DNA of 32,409 nt from CAZOKH01 sp964580315 (lineage in GTDB: Bacteria > Chloroflexota > Anaerolineae > Anaerolineales > Anaerolineaceae): positions 1 through 32,409 of the forward strand of contig CAZOKH010000038.1 in assembly GCA_964580315.1 (NCBI GenBank), given 5' to 3'. A model generated the notes under the pieces. That model did not search any database and was not told where the DNA came from. It saw only the letters and a program-made list of their open reading frames with translations. Position numbers and translations under genes: made by a program. Of this stretch, positions 1-6,753 are shown piece by piece (position 1 is the first letter of the stretch; each line of letters opens with the position of its first letter).

Positions 1-2
1 TG

Positions 3-830
3 TGGGTGGGGCTCGAGCACATGTTCTACGCCGTGCCCGAAGCCTGGAAGCGCGCCGTGGATATGACCCACCGCTACCAGGTGGGGTTGCACACCCACAG
101 CAACGAAAGCAAGTTCGACGTGGAAGAGAACCAGAAGCGTTACGGCAACCGCCCGGTGGAAGCGCTGGAGCAGTTCGGCCTGCTGGACGCCTACCGCGTG
201 CACCTGGCGCACTGCATCTGGCTGTCTGATCACGAGATTGAACTGCTGGCTAAATACAAGGTGGGTGTGGCGCACAACCCGGTCAGCAACATGAAGCTGG
301 CCAGCGGCGCCGCCCGCGTGGAAGATATGCTGGCGGCCGGCATCAATGTGGGGCTGGGCACCGACGGCGAGAAAGAAAACAACAACCTGGATGTGTTCGA
401 AGAGATGAAGGTGGCCTCGCTGCTGGCGAAGTTCAGCAAGCTGGACGCTGCCGCGCTGGACGCCTGGTCAGTGTGCCGCATGGCAACCCTGTACGGCGCG
501 CGCGCGGTGGGGCTGGGCGACGTGGCCGGTTCCATCGAGGTGGGTAAAATGGCTGACCTGATCGCCGTGCGCACCGACACCCCGCGCATGACCCCCCTGC
601 TGGGCGGGACCGACGGCAACCTGCACCACAACCTGGTGCATGCCGTGCAGGGCGGCGACGTGGACATGACCATGGTGGCCGGGCAGATCGTGGTGGACGG
701 CGGCAGGCTGCTGACCGCTGACCTGCGCGAGCTGATCGACCGCGCCAATGCCGCCGTGCCCGACCTGTTCCGCCGCCGGGCGGCCTGGCTGGCTGAGCAC
801 CGCGTGGTGAATGAGCTGAAGCGGGATTAA
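3..830 (+). CDS. Amidohydrolase, ATZ/TRZ (MtaD/SsnA-like) family, 5' partial
   Basis: C-terminal 275 residues of a metal-dependent amidohydrolase; the reading frame is open to the left edge, so the N-terminus and its first metal-binding His-x-His lie outside the window. Visible family motifs are the HTHSNE segment, the HCIWLSDHE segment with a metal-site His, the AHNPVSNMKLASG segment, and the GLGTDG motif with the catalytic/metal Asp followed by NNNLDVFEEMK. This order is typical of deaminases acting on methylthioadenosine, S-adenosylhomocysteine or related aminopurines and of chlorohydrolases; the exact substrate cannot be told from the sequence. The gene ends just before an intrinsic terminator. 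It could also be a guanine-deaminase-like or SsnA-like enzyme. Confidence 0.85.
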   Translation, partial: WVGLEHMFYAVPEAWKRAVDMTHRYQVGLHTHSNESKFDVEENQKRYGNRPVEALEQFGLLDAYRVHLAHCIWLSDHEIELLAKYKVGVAHNPVSNMKLASGAARVEDMLAAGINVGLGTDGEKENNNLDVFEEMKVASLLAKFSKLDAAALDAWSVCRMATLYGARAVGLGDVAGSIEVGKMADLIAVRTDTPRMTPLLGGTDGNLHHNLVHAVQGGDVDMTMVAGQIVVDGGRLLTADLRELIDRANAAVPDLFRRRAAWLAEHRVVNELKRD

Positions 831-837
831 AATCCTA

Positions 838-863
838 AACAACGAAAAGCACGAAATACACGA
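838..863 (+). repeat. Half-copy of the dispersed AACAACGAA repeat
   Basis: Directly behind the stop codon of the amidohydrolase lies AACAACGAA followed by GCACGAAATACACGAA. It matches the left arm of the tandem repeats at 4933-5207 and of the arm starting at 6502. It leads straight into the terminator hairpin at 866-898. Confidence 0.6.
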
Positions 864-865
864 AA

Positions 866-898
866 AAGCCTGTGGAATACGAACACAGGCTTTTTTTT
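866..898 (+). terminator. Intrinsic terminator, probably bidirectional
   Basis: The stem AAGCCTGTG (866-874) pairs with CACAGGCTT (884-892) around a 9-nt loop and runs into a tract of eight T (891-898). A run of five A before the stem gives a T tract on the other strand, so it can also end transcription of the convergent VOC dioxygenase gene. Confidence 0.85.
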
Positions 899-923
899 CG
901 TGCCATTTAATATTGATCCGATA

Positions 924-1838
924 CTACTTCACCAGCAGCATCACCCCGTTTTGCGACGGGTCGGCCAGCAGCAGGCTGGAACCAGTCTGGTTGGCGGGAA
1001 TGCCAGCGGCGTCGATGCGGGCAATCACCTCATCCAGGGCTTGCTGGTCGGGCAGCACAATGCTGAAATGGCGCAGTCCCAGCGCATCGGGCGGGGGCGG
1101 CGGGGCGCCTTCGCCCTTCCAGGCATTCAGCCCCAGGTGGTGATGATAGCCGCCCGCGCTGACAAAAGCCGCCTGGAATGCCGGCGAGTAACCTTTCAAG
1201 TCAAAGCCGAGTATGCCGTGATAAAAATCCACCGCCTCGGGTACGTTGCTCACGTACAGGTGAACATGCCCCAGGCGCACCAGCGGGGTGATGGGCTCAT
1301 CCAGGCGGTCGTCGGGCTTCAGGTGGGTGAACAGGGCTTCCACGTCCAGCAATTCGCGCCCGTCGCTCAGGCTGCCGTCAGCCCGCCGGGTGACAAATTC
1401 GCCATTCTCAATGGTGAATTCACCATCCTCGGGCGACTCGGCATACAGCTCAATGCCGTTGCCTTCCGGGTCATCCAGGTAGGTGGTCTTGGTCATAATG
1501 TGGTCGGTGGGGTAGTTGGAATACCCCAGCGTGAACAGCCGCCCCACGGCGCGCGCCAATTCGCGCCGGTCAGGATAGACGATGGCAAAGTGATACAGGC
1601 CGGTCACGCCGCGGTAGCGGTGCGCATCAGGCTGCTGCACCAGGTGCAGCAAATCATCCCGGCCGGCGCCCAGGCCGGCCCGGTCGTCATCGCGCCAGTG
1701 CAGGCGCAGTCCCAGCACCTGTTTATAAAATGCAATCTGGGCATCGAGGTTTGCCACCGTCAACGACACCTGCCCGATTGCCGCAGCCGGGTGAATCGAA
1801 AAAGTGGTTTCCTCAGGAATAGCTATGGGTGTAGTCAT
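924..1838 (-). CDS. VOC-family extradiol dioxygenase-like protein (CatE type)
   Basis: 304-residue protein with two vicinal-oxygen-chelate (glyoxalase/bleomycin resistance/dioxygenase) modules. The first, about residues 18-125, starts GQVSLTVANLDAQIAFYKQVLGL and ends in the strand GNGIELYAE with the metal-ligand Glu. The second, about residues 170-300, starts with LGHVHLYVSNVPEAVDFYHGILGF and ends SQNGVMLLVK. The layout and length resemble Bacillus CatE, a catechol 2,3-dioxygenase-like enzyme that may handle catechols or quinone-type compounds; the substrate is not known. The start is ATG at 1838, behind a weak purine-rich site. It is divergent from a TetR regulator with a palindrome between them, so repression by that regulator is likely. 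Confidence 0.85.
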   Translation of the reverse strand: MTTPIAIPEETTFSIHPAAAIGQVSLTVANLDAQIAFYKQVLGLRLHWRDDDRAGLGAGRDDLLHLVQQPDAHRYRGVTGLYHFAIVYPDRRELARAVGRLFTLGYSNYPTDHIMTKTTYLDDPEGNGIELYAESPEDGEFTIENGEFVTRRADGSLSDGRELLDVEALFTHLKPDDRLDEPITPLVRLGHVHLYVSNVPEAVDFYHGILGFDLKGYSPAFQAAFVSAGGYHHHLGLNAWKGEGAPPPPPDALGLRHFSIVLPDQQALDEVIARIDAAGIPANQTGSSLLLADPSQNGVMLLVK

Positions 1839-1894
1839 TTTTTACTGCCTTTTCTACCATTAAAGATTTTCCAATAATCGAACTATCTTTTACT

Positions 1895-1924
1895 AGACAC
1901 TTGTCGTATAATATACAAATGTCT
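1895..1924. promoter_or_regulatory. Palindromic operator overlapping a -10 box, between VOC gene and tetR
   Basis: AGACACTTGT (1895-1904) and ACAAATGTCT (1915-1924) form a 10-bp inverted repeat with one mismatch and a 10-bp centre. The centre holds TATAAT (1907-1912), a consensus -10 for the rightward gene, and an internal GTATA-A-TATAC palindrome (1906-1916). TetR proteins usually bind such sites in the divergent promoter they control, so this is the expected operator of the neighbouring regulator. Confidence 0.7.
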
Positions 1925-2017
1925 TTTTTGTGAACACTCGTTGAATATATGGGAAGGTTTTCAAAAAGTCAATCATCAAATCCTGAATTTTGTCGAGTAA
2001 TCGACACGGGAGAGCAA

Positions 2018-2626
2018 ATGTCGTCTGAAAATTTGGCAAAAGAGCGGGTTGATCCGCGCATCAGGCGCACGCGCCGCCTGATTTTGCAGGCATTTTCCGA
2101 TTCGCTGGCAGAGAAAAGCTTTCAATCCATCTCCGTGCAAGATATTACCGAGCGGGCAGGCATCAACCGCACCACCTTCTATTTACATTTTCCCGATAAA
2201 TTTAGCCTGCTCGATACCAGCATCAACCAGATGTTTCAAAGCGAGTTGGAAAAACGCACGCTCAACACCTGTCAATTCAGCCATGAAAATCTGCGTTCCT
2301 TGATTATCACCGTGGCCGAGTTCATTGCCCGGTCCAATGCGCACTGCGCCCATGCCGATCAGCAGTTTGAAACGCTGGTGGAAACCCGCGTGAAGCAGCA
2401 GGTTTTCGATTTGCTGCAAATGTGGGGCGAAAAAGCCGGGCACAGCCCGGAAGACTCCCGCACCGCCGCAGTCGCCGCCAGTTGGGCGATTTACGGCCTG
2501 GCGTTGGAGTGGAGTCACGACAGGCAGCCGCAGCCGGTTGAAGACCTGGCCGGTCGCATTGCCCCGCTGATGTATGCCATTCTCGGTTTTGAACAGCCCG
2601 AAATCGAAACTGCTCCTGGAGGCTAG
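2018..2626 (+). CDS. TetR/AcrR family transcriptional regulator
   Basis: 202-residue repressor-type protein. The N-terminal DNA-binding part carries the classic helix-turn-helix ISVQDITERAGINRTTFYLHF; the C-terminal helical part would bind a ligand and form the dimer, and it does not point to a known inducer. ATG at 2018 is chosen because GGGAGAG sits just upstream (2008-2014); the frame stays open to an ATG at 1949, which lacks a ribosome site, so a 23-residue longer form is possible. It probably controls itself and the divergent VOC dioxygenase through the palindrome at 1895-1924. Its TAG stop is immediately followed by the next gene's ATG, which makes the two co-transcribed. Confidence 0.9.
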   Translation: MSSENLAKERVDPRIRRTRRLILQAFSDSLAEKSFQSISVQDITERAGINRTTFYLHFPDKFSLLDTSINQMFQSELEKRTLNTCQFSHENLRSLIITVAEFIARSNAHCAHADQQFETLVETRVKQQVFDLLQMWGEKAGHSPEDSRTAAVAASWAIYGLALEWSHDRQPQPVEDLAGRIAPLMYAILGFEQPEIETAPGG

Positions 2627-2989
2627 ATGAGTATCGAAGAGATCGGTTGCTGCGGGGCTTATTGCGGCACCTGCCCGGTGATGAAACAGGATTTGTGTCG
2701 GGGCTGTAAACTGGGCTATTTGAGCGGCGAACGCGACATCAACAAAGCCAAATGCAAGATGAAGGTGTGCTGCATCAAACGCGGTTATCAAACCTGCGCT
2801 GATTGCGAAGAATATGAAAGCTGCGCAATCTTACAAGAGTTCTTTAACAAGAACGGCTACAAGTATCGCAAATACTACCAGGCGCTCGACTACATCCGCG
2901 CCAATGGATATGCACGTTTTCTTGCCGTTGCGGACGGATGGAAAATCCAGTATGGAAAGTATAATGATTCTGCCGGCATTGAGCCTTGA
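2627..2989 (+). CDS. DUF3795 cysteine-rich small protein
   Basis: 120-residue protein with many cysteines in a spaced pattern: GCCGAYCGTC near the start, then LCRGC, CKMKVCC, TCADC and ESC. This is the signature of the DUF3795 family, in which the cysteines are presumed to bind zinc or another metal or cluster; no biochemical role is established. The second half (EFFNKNGYKYRKYYQALDYI) is basic and helical and lacks cysteine. It starts on the base after the TetR stop codon, with GGAGG inside the end of tetR as ribosome site, so it is probably part of the same regulon as tetR and the VOC enzyme. Confidence 0.85.
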   Translation: MSIEEIGCCGAYCGTCPVMKQDLCRGCKLGYLSGERDINKAKCKMKVCCIKRGYQTCADCEEYESCAILQEFFNKNGYKYRKYYQALDYIRANGYARFLAVADGWKIQYGKYNDSAGIEP

Positions 2990-3044
2990 AACCGGGTAAA
3001 ATGAAACGCTTTTGGATAAACCACGGATGATTAAAGGTATGTAA

Positions 3045-3467
3045 ATGAATCGAATGGTTAAAGGATTATTGATCGCCGGCGGCTCGTTGAGCGTGGTGCT
3101 GGGGGTAATTGGCATCTTCTTCCCGGTGCTGCCCACCACCCCGTTTTTGCTGCTGGCGGCTTTTTGCTACGCGCGCAGCTCCGAGCGCTTCTATCACTGG
3201 CTGCTGAACAACCGCTGGTTTGGCGATTACATCCGCAACTACCGTGAAGGGCGCGGCATACCGCTGACCGAGAAGATCCTGGCCATCAGTTCGCTGTGGC
3301 TGACCATTGGCTTTTCGGTTTTGTTCGTGGTGCAGGTGATGTGGGTGAAGCTGCTGTTGCTGACCATAGCCGTGGGGGTCACCATCCACCTGGTGCGCAT
3401 CAAAACCCTGCGCAAAGAAACCGCTGCGGCAACCATCAAAAAAGCCGAACCTTCCGAAGAAATCTAA
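3045..3467 (+). CDS. DUF454 (YbaN-like) small inner-membrane protein
   Basis: 140-residue membrane protein. The N-terminal motif LGVIGIFFPVLPTTPFLLLAAFCYARSS is diagnostic of the DUF454/YbaN family, followed by a cytoplasmic stretch with WFGDYIRNYREGRGIP and two further hydrophobic helices (about residues 80-120). The family's function is unknown. The ATG at 3045 follows AAAGGT at a good distance. It lies 55 bp behind the DUF3795 gene on the same strand and may be in the tetR operon. No clear terminator follows; a palindromic repeat element begins about 100 bp downstream. Confidence 0.88.
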   Translation: MNRMVKGLLIAGGSLSVVLGVIGIFFPVLPTTPFLLLAAFCYARSSERFYHWLLNNRWFGDYIRNYREGRGIPLTEKILAISSLWLTIGFSVLFVVQVMWVKLLLLTIAVGVTIHLVRIKTLRKETAAATIKKAEPSEEI

Positions 3468-3572
3468 GGGGCGCGGTTCACGCCGCAACTTAATCATCAA
3501 TTGTAGTAACGGCTTATGGTTTTTGATTTTTAAACAGGTATTACATCCTTTTTAACCAGGCTAGATTGAATC

Positions 3573-3725
3573 GTAGGTTGGGTTGAGGGCGAAAGAAAAT
3601 TGATCGGTTAGAACCATTTTGCACGCCCGAAACCCAACACATGTTGCTAAATAACTGGCATGTTGGGTTTCGAGCGCCAATGCTGCTTGAAATGGATTAA
3701 GAGTTGTGCTCTCAACCCAACCTAC
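3573..3725. repeat. 153-bp MITE-like palindromic element
   Basis: Perfect 15-bp terminal inverted repeats GTAGGTTGGGTTGAG (3573-3587) and CTCAACCCAACCTAC (3711-3725) enclose a second perfect inverted pair, CGAAACCCAACA (3628-3639) and TGTTGGGTTTCG (3661-3672). There is no coding capacity and no obvious target duplication at the edges. It fills most of the 307-bp gap between the DUF454 gene and the convergent DegT-like gene, and could fold into a long hairpin on either transcript. Nested GGTTGGGTT palindromes of this type are dispersed repeats in several bacterial phyla. Confidence 0.75.
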
Positions 3726-3774
3726 AACTTTACCGGATTAATAACTCAAAACCATCAGCCGTTCGGCATTGGTT

Positions 3775-4833
3775 TCAAGCCGCCCTTACCGCCCACATCA
3801 ACTGTTCTGCCAGATAGTCCAACTGTTCGCGGCTGGTGCGCTGATCAATCACCAGGGTCAGCATCCTGCCCGCCATTTGCACAGCCAGGGCGTCGCCGCG
3901 GGTGGCCGGGTGACGGCGAATTTCCTCCCAGTGAATGGGCAGCCCGATTTCAGCATTGCCCAGCTCTTCATACACCGCGTCGCGTGAGACGCCGTTCACA
4001 TACACTGGCAGTCCCAGGGGCTGGTTGTCGGCTTGCAGCGCCGGGAAGATGGGTTCAAGCTCCTTGATGGGCGTAATTAATTCCAACAGATAGTTGTAAT
4101 TCTCGCGCCGGGCGCGGCGAATGCCCTCCCAGTCCAGGCGCTCAATGTTGTGACGTTCTTCGGGGTCGCCCATCACACAGAAGTCGGCGGCATAATACTC
4201 TTCGGAAAGTTGAAACAACCTTTCCAGTTCATCATAATCGTCTTCATCGTGGAACAGGTAAGCCGGCAAACGCCGGCGGTATGCCCGCATGACCGGCAGG
4301 CGGCGGTTGGGGCGGCTGTGGTAGGGATCGATGTAGGGCTGCATGTTATGGCGCGTCAGCAGATAGCCGCCGTCGTAAGGCGTCAGCTTGCGCAGGCTGT
4401 TGAAAACAAAATCGCCGGTGTGTTGGCTGGCAAAGCCCGCCTGGGCATTGTCCTCAATCACCAGTTTTCCATCTTGTTGTACGGTTTTAAAGAAATCCAG
4501 TGTTTCCACACAGGGTGAAAAACCAAAATAGTTGATGAAATACAGCGCCCGGTGCGCGGCGGCTTTGCGCGCCAGGTCATCCAGGTCAATGGACAGGTCT
4601 TCATTCACCCGGTAGAAATCAAAAGCCAACCCGCAATGCCCCAGGGCAGTGAGAATCGACGGGCACAGGTAGGAAGGCAACAGCACCCGCTGGATGCCCT
4701 GCGCGCGCAGATAATCACCAATCACCAGCAGGCAGGCCTGCCCCCCGGCCAGAAAGTACATCCCATCGGTTGTGATGGTTGGCGCGCTGCGCAGCCACTT
4801 ATCCTCATAATAGAACTCACCGCCGACGAACAT
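3775..4833 (-). CDS. DegT/DnrJ/EryC1-like PLP-dependent enzyme
   Basis: 352-residue fold-type I PLP enzyme. Supporting segments are the N-terminal cofactor-binding TDGMYFLAGGQACL, RVLLPSYLCPSI typical of DegT-like proteins, LVIEDNAQAG with the PLP-ring Asp, and FNSLRKLTPYDGG, where Lys149 is the expected Schiff-base lysine. Such enzymes transfer amino groups to sugars or other small molecules; no sugar-nucleotide or polysaccharide genes lie nearby, so the substrate is unknown. ATG 4833 is preferred because AAGGTGATC lies six bases upstream; GTG at 4845 is an alternative with no usable ribosome site. The gene stands alone, bracketed by repeat elements on both sides. Confidence 0.8.
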   Translation of the reverse strand: MFVGGEFYYEDKWLRSAPTITTDGMYFLAGGQACLLVIGDYLRAQGIQRVLLPSYLCPSILTALGHCGLAFDFYRVNEDLSIDLDDLARKAAAHRALYFINYFGFSPCVETLDFFKTVQQDGKLVIEDNAQAGFASQHTGDFVFNSLRKLTPYDGGYLLTRHNMQPYIDPYHSRPNRRLPVMRAYRRRLPAYLFHDEDDYDELERLFQLSEEYYAADFCVMGDPEERHNIERLDWEGIRRARRENYNYLLELITPIKELEPIFPALQADNQPLGLPVYVNGVSRDAVYEELGNAEIGLPIHWEEIRRHPATRGDALAVQMAGRMLTLVIDQRTSREQLDYLAEQLMWAVRAA

Positions 4834-4932
4834 TAACCTGATCACCTTCCTGAATCATACATACCGGGGGATAATTGTAATCCGGAACCAGACCGGGATA
4901 GTTATTTTTCACCATTACTACCTGTTTTGATG

Positions 4933-5207
4933 AACAACGAACGACACGAAATACGCAAAAATATTTTTAATATTTCGTGTGGTTCGCGTTTTTCGTTGTT
5001 TATTTCCTTTTTTACAAACTGAAACTTTTGAATAACAACGAACGACACAAAATACACGGAAGCTTTTTAAGCATATTTCGTGTGGTTCGTGCTTTTCGTT
5101 GTTTATTTCCTTTTTTTAAAAAACTGAATCTTTTGAATAACAACGAACGACACAAAATGCACGAAAGCTTTTTAAGCATATTTCGTGTGGTTCGCGTTTT
5201 TCGTTGT
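4933..5207. repeat. Three tandem ~100-bp hairpin repeats
   Basis: Units begin at 4933, 5034 and 5139 with the same AACAACGAACGACAC start (period 101 and 105 bp). Each has left arm ACAAAATACACG-like, a short A/T-rich centre, and right arm TATTTCGTGTGGTTCG followed by TTTTTCGTTGT, so each unit is itself an inverted repeat. Units 1 and 2 are joined to the next by a conserved linker TTTATTTCCTTTTTT...CTTTTGAAT; the last unit lacks it. The block fills the 400-bp gap between the DegT-like gene and the M20 hydrolase. Confidence 0.9.
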
Positions 5208-5224
5208 AATCATCCAACAAGCAA

Positions 5225-5249
5225 TATAATCAAATAAGCACAGCGGAGG
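5225..5249 (+). promoter_or_regulatory. Possible -10 box and ribosome site of the M20 hydrolase gene
   Basis: TATAAT at 5225-5230 lies just downstream of the last tandem repeat, and GGAGG at 5245-5249 precedes ATG 5257 by seven bases. A TTGTAA at 5204-5209 is only 15 bp from the -10, so the -35 is weak and the promoter is tentative; the ribosome site is clear. Confidence 0.5.
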
Positions 5250-5256
5250 CTGAAAC

Positions 5257-6501
5257 ATGGCTCAAATTACTCCATTAAATCCACAGCGGGTGATTGACGA
5301 ACTGAAAGAACTGCACGCCCTCACCGGCAATGCCGACGGCGCCCAGCGCGTGGCGTGGACCCCAACCTGGGACCAGGCGCGCACCTGGCTGCGCGCCAAA
5401 CTAGCTGACCTGCCGGTTGAGGTGGAAACCGACCCGGCGGGCAACATCTGGGCCACCCTGCCCGGCGCTTCGCCTCGCGCGCTGATCATGGGCAGCCACA
5501 TCGATTCAGTGGTCAACGGCGGCTGGTTGGACGGCTGCCTGGGCGTGTTGGCCGGGCTGGAAGTGCTGCGTCGATTTAGCGCGCAGGGCACGCCGCCGGT
5601 TACCGTGCGCCTGGTTGCCTGGGCCGAGGAGGAAGGCACCCAGTTCGGGCGCAGTTGTCTCACAGCCAGCGCTGCCGCCGGCGGTTTTGACCCCGCTGAA
5701 CTGCGTAACGTGACTGACAAAAACGGCAATCGCATGCCGGATGTTTTAAAACAATGGGGTGTGGATATCGAAACCGCCGCAGAAGCTGCCCGTCAACTGC
5801 AAAATGCGGCGGCCTGCCTGGAATTGCACATCGAACAGGGCCCCGTGCTGGAAGGTCAAAATCTTCCGCTGGCGGCCGTGGTAGGCGCGCTGGGCGTAGA
5901 ACGTCACCTGATACATTTCACCGGGCAAACCGCGCACGCCGGCTCGACACCCATGCACATGCGGCGCGACGCCCTGGCCGCCGCTGCCCGCCTGGCGCTG
6001 GAGGTTCGCGAGATTGCCAACCGGCGCAGTGGTGTGTGCACCATGGGCAGCCTTACCGCACACCCTGGCATTGTCACCGCCGTAGCCGGCGGCTGCGACT
6101 GTACCCTCGATCAGCGCCACCTGGATGCGGATTCACTGGCAGCCATGTGGGCTGATGCGCAGGCCGCCTGCCGGCGCATTGCCGCTGAAGAAAAGGTGGA
6201 AGTGAGCTGGGAGACACTGTACCAGATCGAACCGGTGTTGTTTCACCCGGATTTGATCGCTTTGTGTGCTGACGCCGTGGCAGAAATCAGCGGGAAACCG
6301 CAGCGCATGCCCAGCGGGCCGCTGCACGACGCCGTAGTGCTGGCTAAAGCCGGCCTGCCCACCGCCATGCTGTTTGTGCAAAGCCTGGGCGGGCTCTCAC
6401 ACACCGGGGAGGAAGACACCCGCGAAGATCACCTGGAACTGGCCGTGCGGGCTTTTGACCGCCTGGCAGACAAGACCGCCGCGTGGATTTTGCAGCATTA
6501 G
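5257..6501 (+). CDS. M20-family Zn-dependent hydrolase (allantoate amidohydrolase / N-carbamoyl-L-amino acid hydrolase type)
   Basis: 414-residue cytoplasmic metallo-amidase. The bimetal site of the M20/HyuC-AllC family is complete: His81 in GSHIDSV, Asp92 in GGWLDG, the Glu run 124-126 in WAEEEGTQF, His191 in LELHIEQGP, and His382 in GLSHTGEED. The TGQTAHAGSTPMHMRRDA segment marks the lid/dimerisation domain. Family members hydrolyse N-carbamoyl amino acids, allantoate, ureidoglycine or beta-ureidopropionate with release of ammonia or CO2; sequence alone does not separate these. The length is standard. No purine or pyrimidine degradation genes are adjacent. The stop codon is immediately followed by an arm of the dispersed repeat. 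Confidence 0.9.
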   Translation: MAQITPLNPQRVIDELKELHALTGNADGAQRVAWTPTWDQARTWLRAKLADLPVEVETDPAGNIWATLPGASPRALIMGSHIDSVVNGGWLDGCLGVLAGLEVLRRFSAQGTPPVTVRLVAWAEEEGTQFGRSCLTASAAAGGFDPAELRNVTDKNGNRMPDVLKQWGVDIETAAEAARQLQNAAACLELHIEQGPVLEGQNLPLAAVVGALGVERHLIHFTGQTAHAGSTPMHMRRDALAAAARLALEVREIANRRSGVCTMGSLTAHPGIVTAVAGGCDCTLDQRHLDADSLAAMWADAQAACRRIAAEEKVEVSWETLYQIEPVLFHPDLIALCADAVAEISGKPQRMPSGPLHDAVVLAKAGLPTAMLFVQSLGGLSHTGEEDTREDHLELAVRAFDRLADKTAAWILQH

Positions 6502-6732
6502 ACAACGAAAAATACAAAATACTCGAAAAAAATTCGTTCGGTTTAATGATTTAACTCAAGTTACAACCCGTGTGTCGTTGCGAGTCCCGATGTTTTTTCG
6601 GGGCGCGGCAATCTCAGTTTTTGTCATTGAGACTGCCACGTTGGGCTCCCGCCCTCCTCGCAGCGACAGCTGCAGTGATTTTTAATGCGGCAACTTTTTT
6701 TTATTGTTCGTGCCTTTTGTGTGGTTCGTTGT
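6502..6732. repeat. Dispersed repeat arms flanking a nested palindromic element
   Basis: The left arm 6502-6527 (ACAACGAA...ACAAAA...CGAA) and the right arm 6707-6732 (TTCG...TTTTGT...TTCGTTGT) are imperfect inverted copies, matching at 18 of 26 positions in three blocks. They resemble the left arm of the tandem repeats at 4933-5207. Between them sits a separate 96-bp palindrome (6573-6668). The region has no coding signal and fills the gap between the M20 hydrolase and the GH18 gene. Confidence 0.65.
6573..6668. repeat. 96-bp palindromic element (TGTCGTTGCGAG family)
   Basis: Ends TGTCGTTGCGAG (6573-6584) and CTCGCAGCGACA (6657-6668) are inverted with one mismatch. Inside lies a hairpin GGCAATCTCA (6607-6616) / TGAGACTGCC (6628-6637). 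This resembles the small 'GCGAG...CAATCTC' mobile palindromes found dispersed in many genomes. No transposase is present. Confidence 0.65.
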
Positions 6733-6753
6733 GGCAATCAAGGAGTTGAACAG

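Noticed and set aside
900..1877. Long open frame on the + strand opposite the VOC dioxygenase gene
   Set aside because: It mirrors the minus-strand gene, has no ribosome site, and encodes no recognisable family; the minus-strand product has two clear VOC domains.
4977..5237. 86-codon open frame with an internally repeated peptide
   Set aside because: The repetition comes from the tandem DNA repeats beneath it; there is no ribosome site and the frame is broken in the third unit's surroundings.
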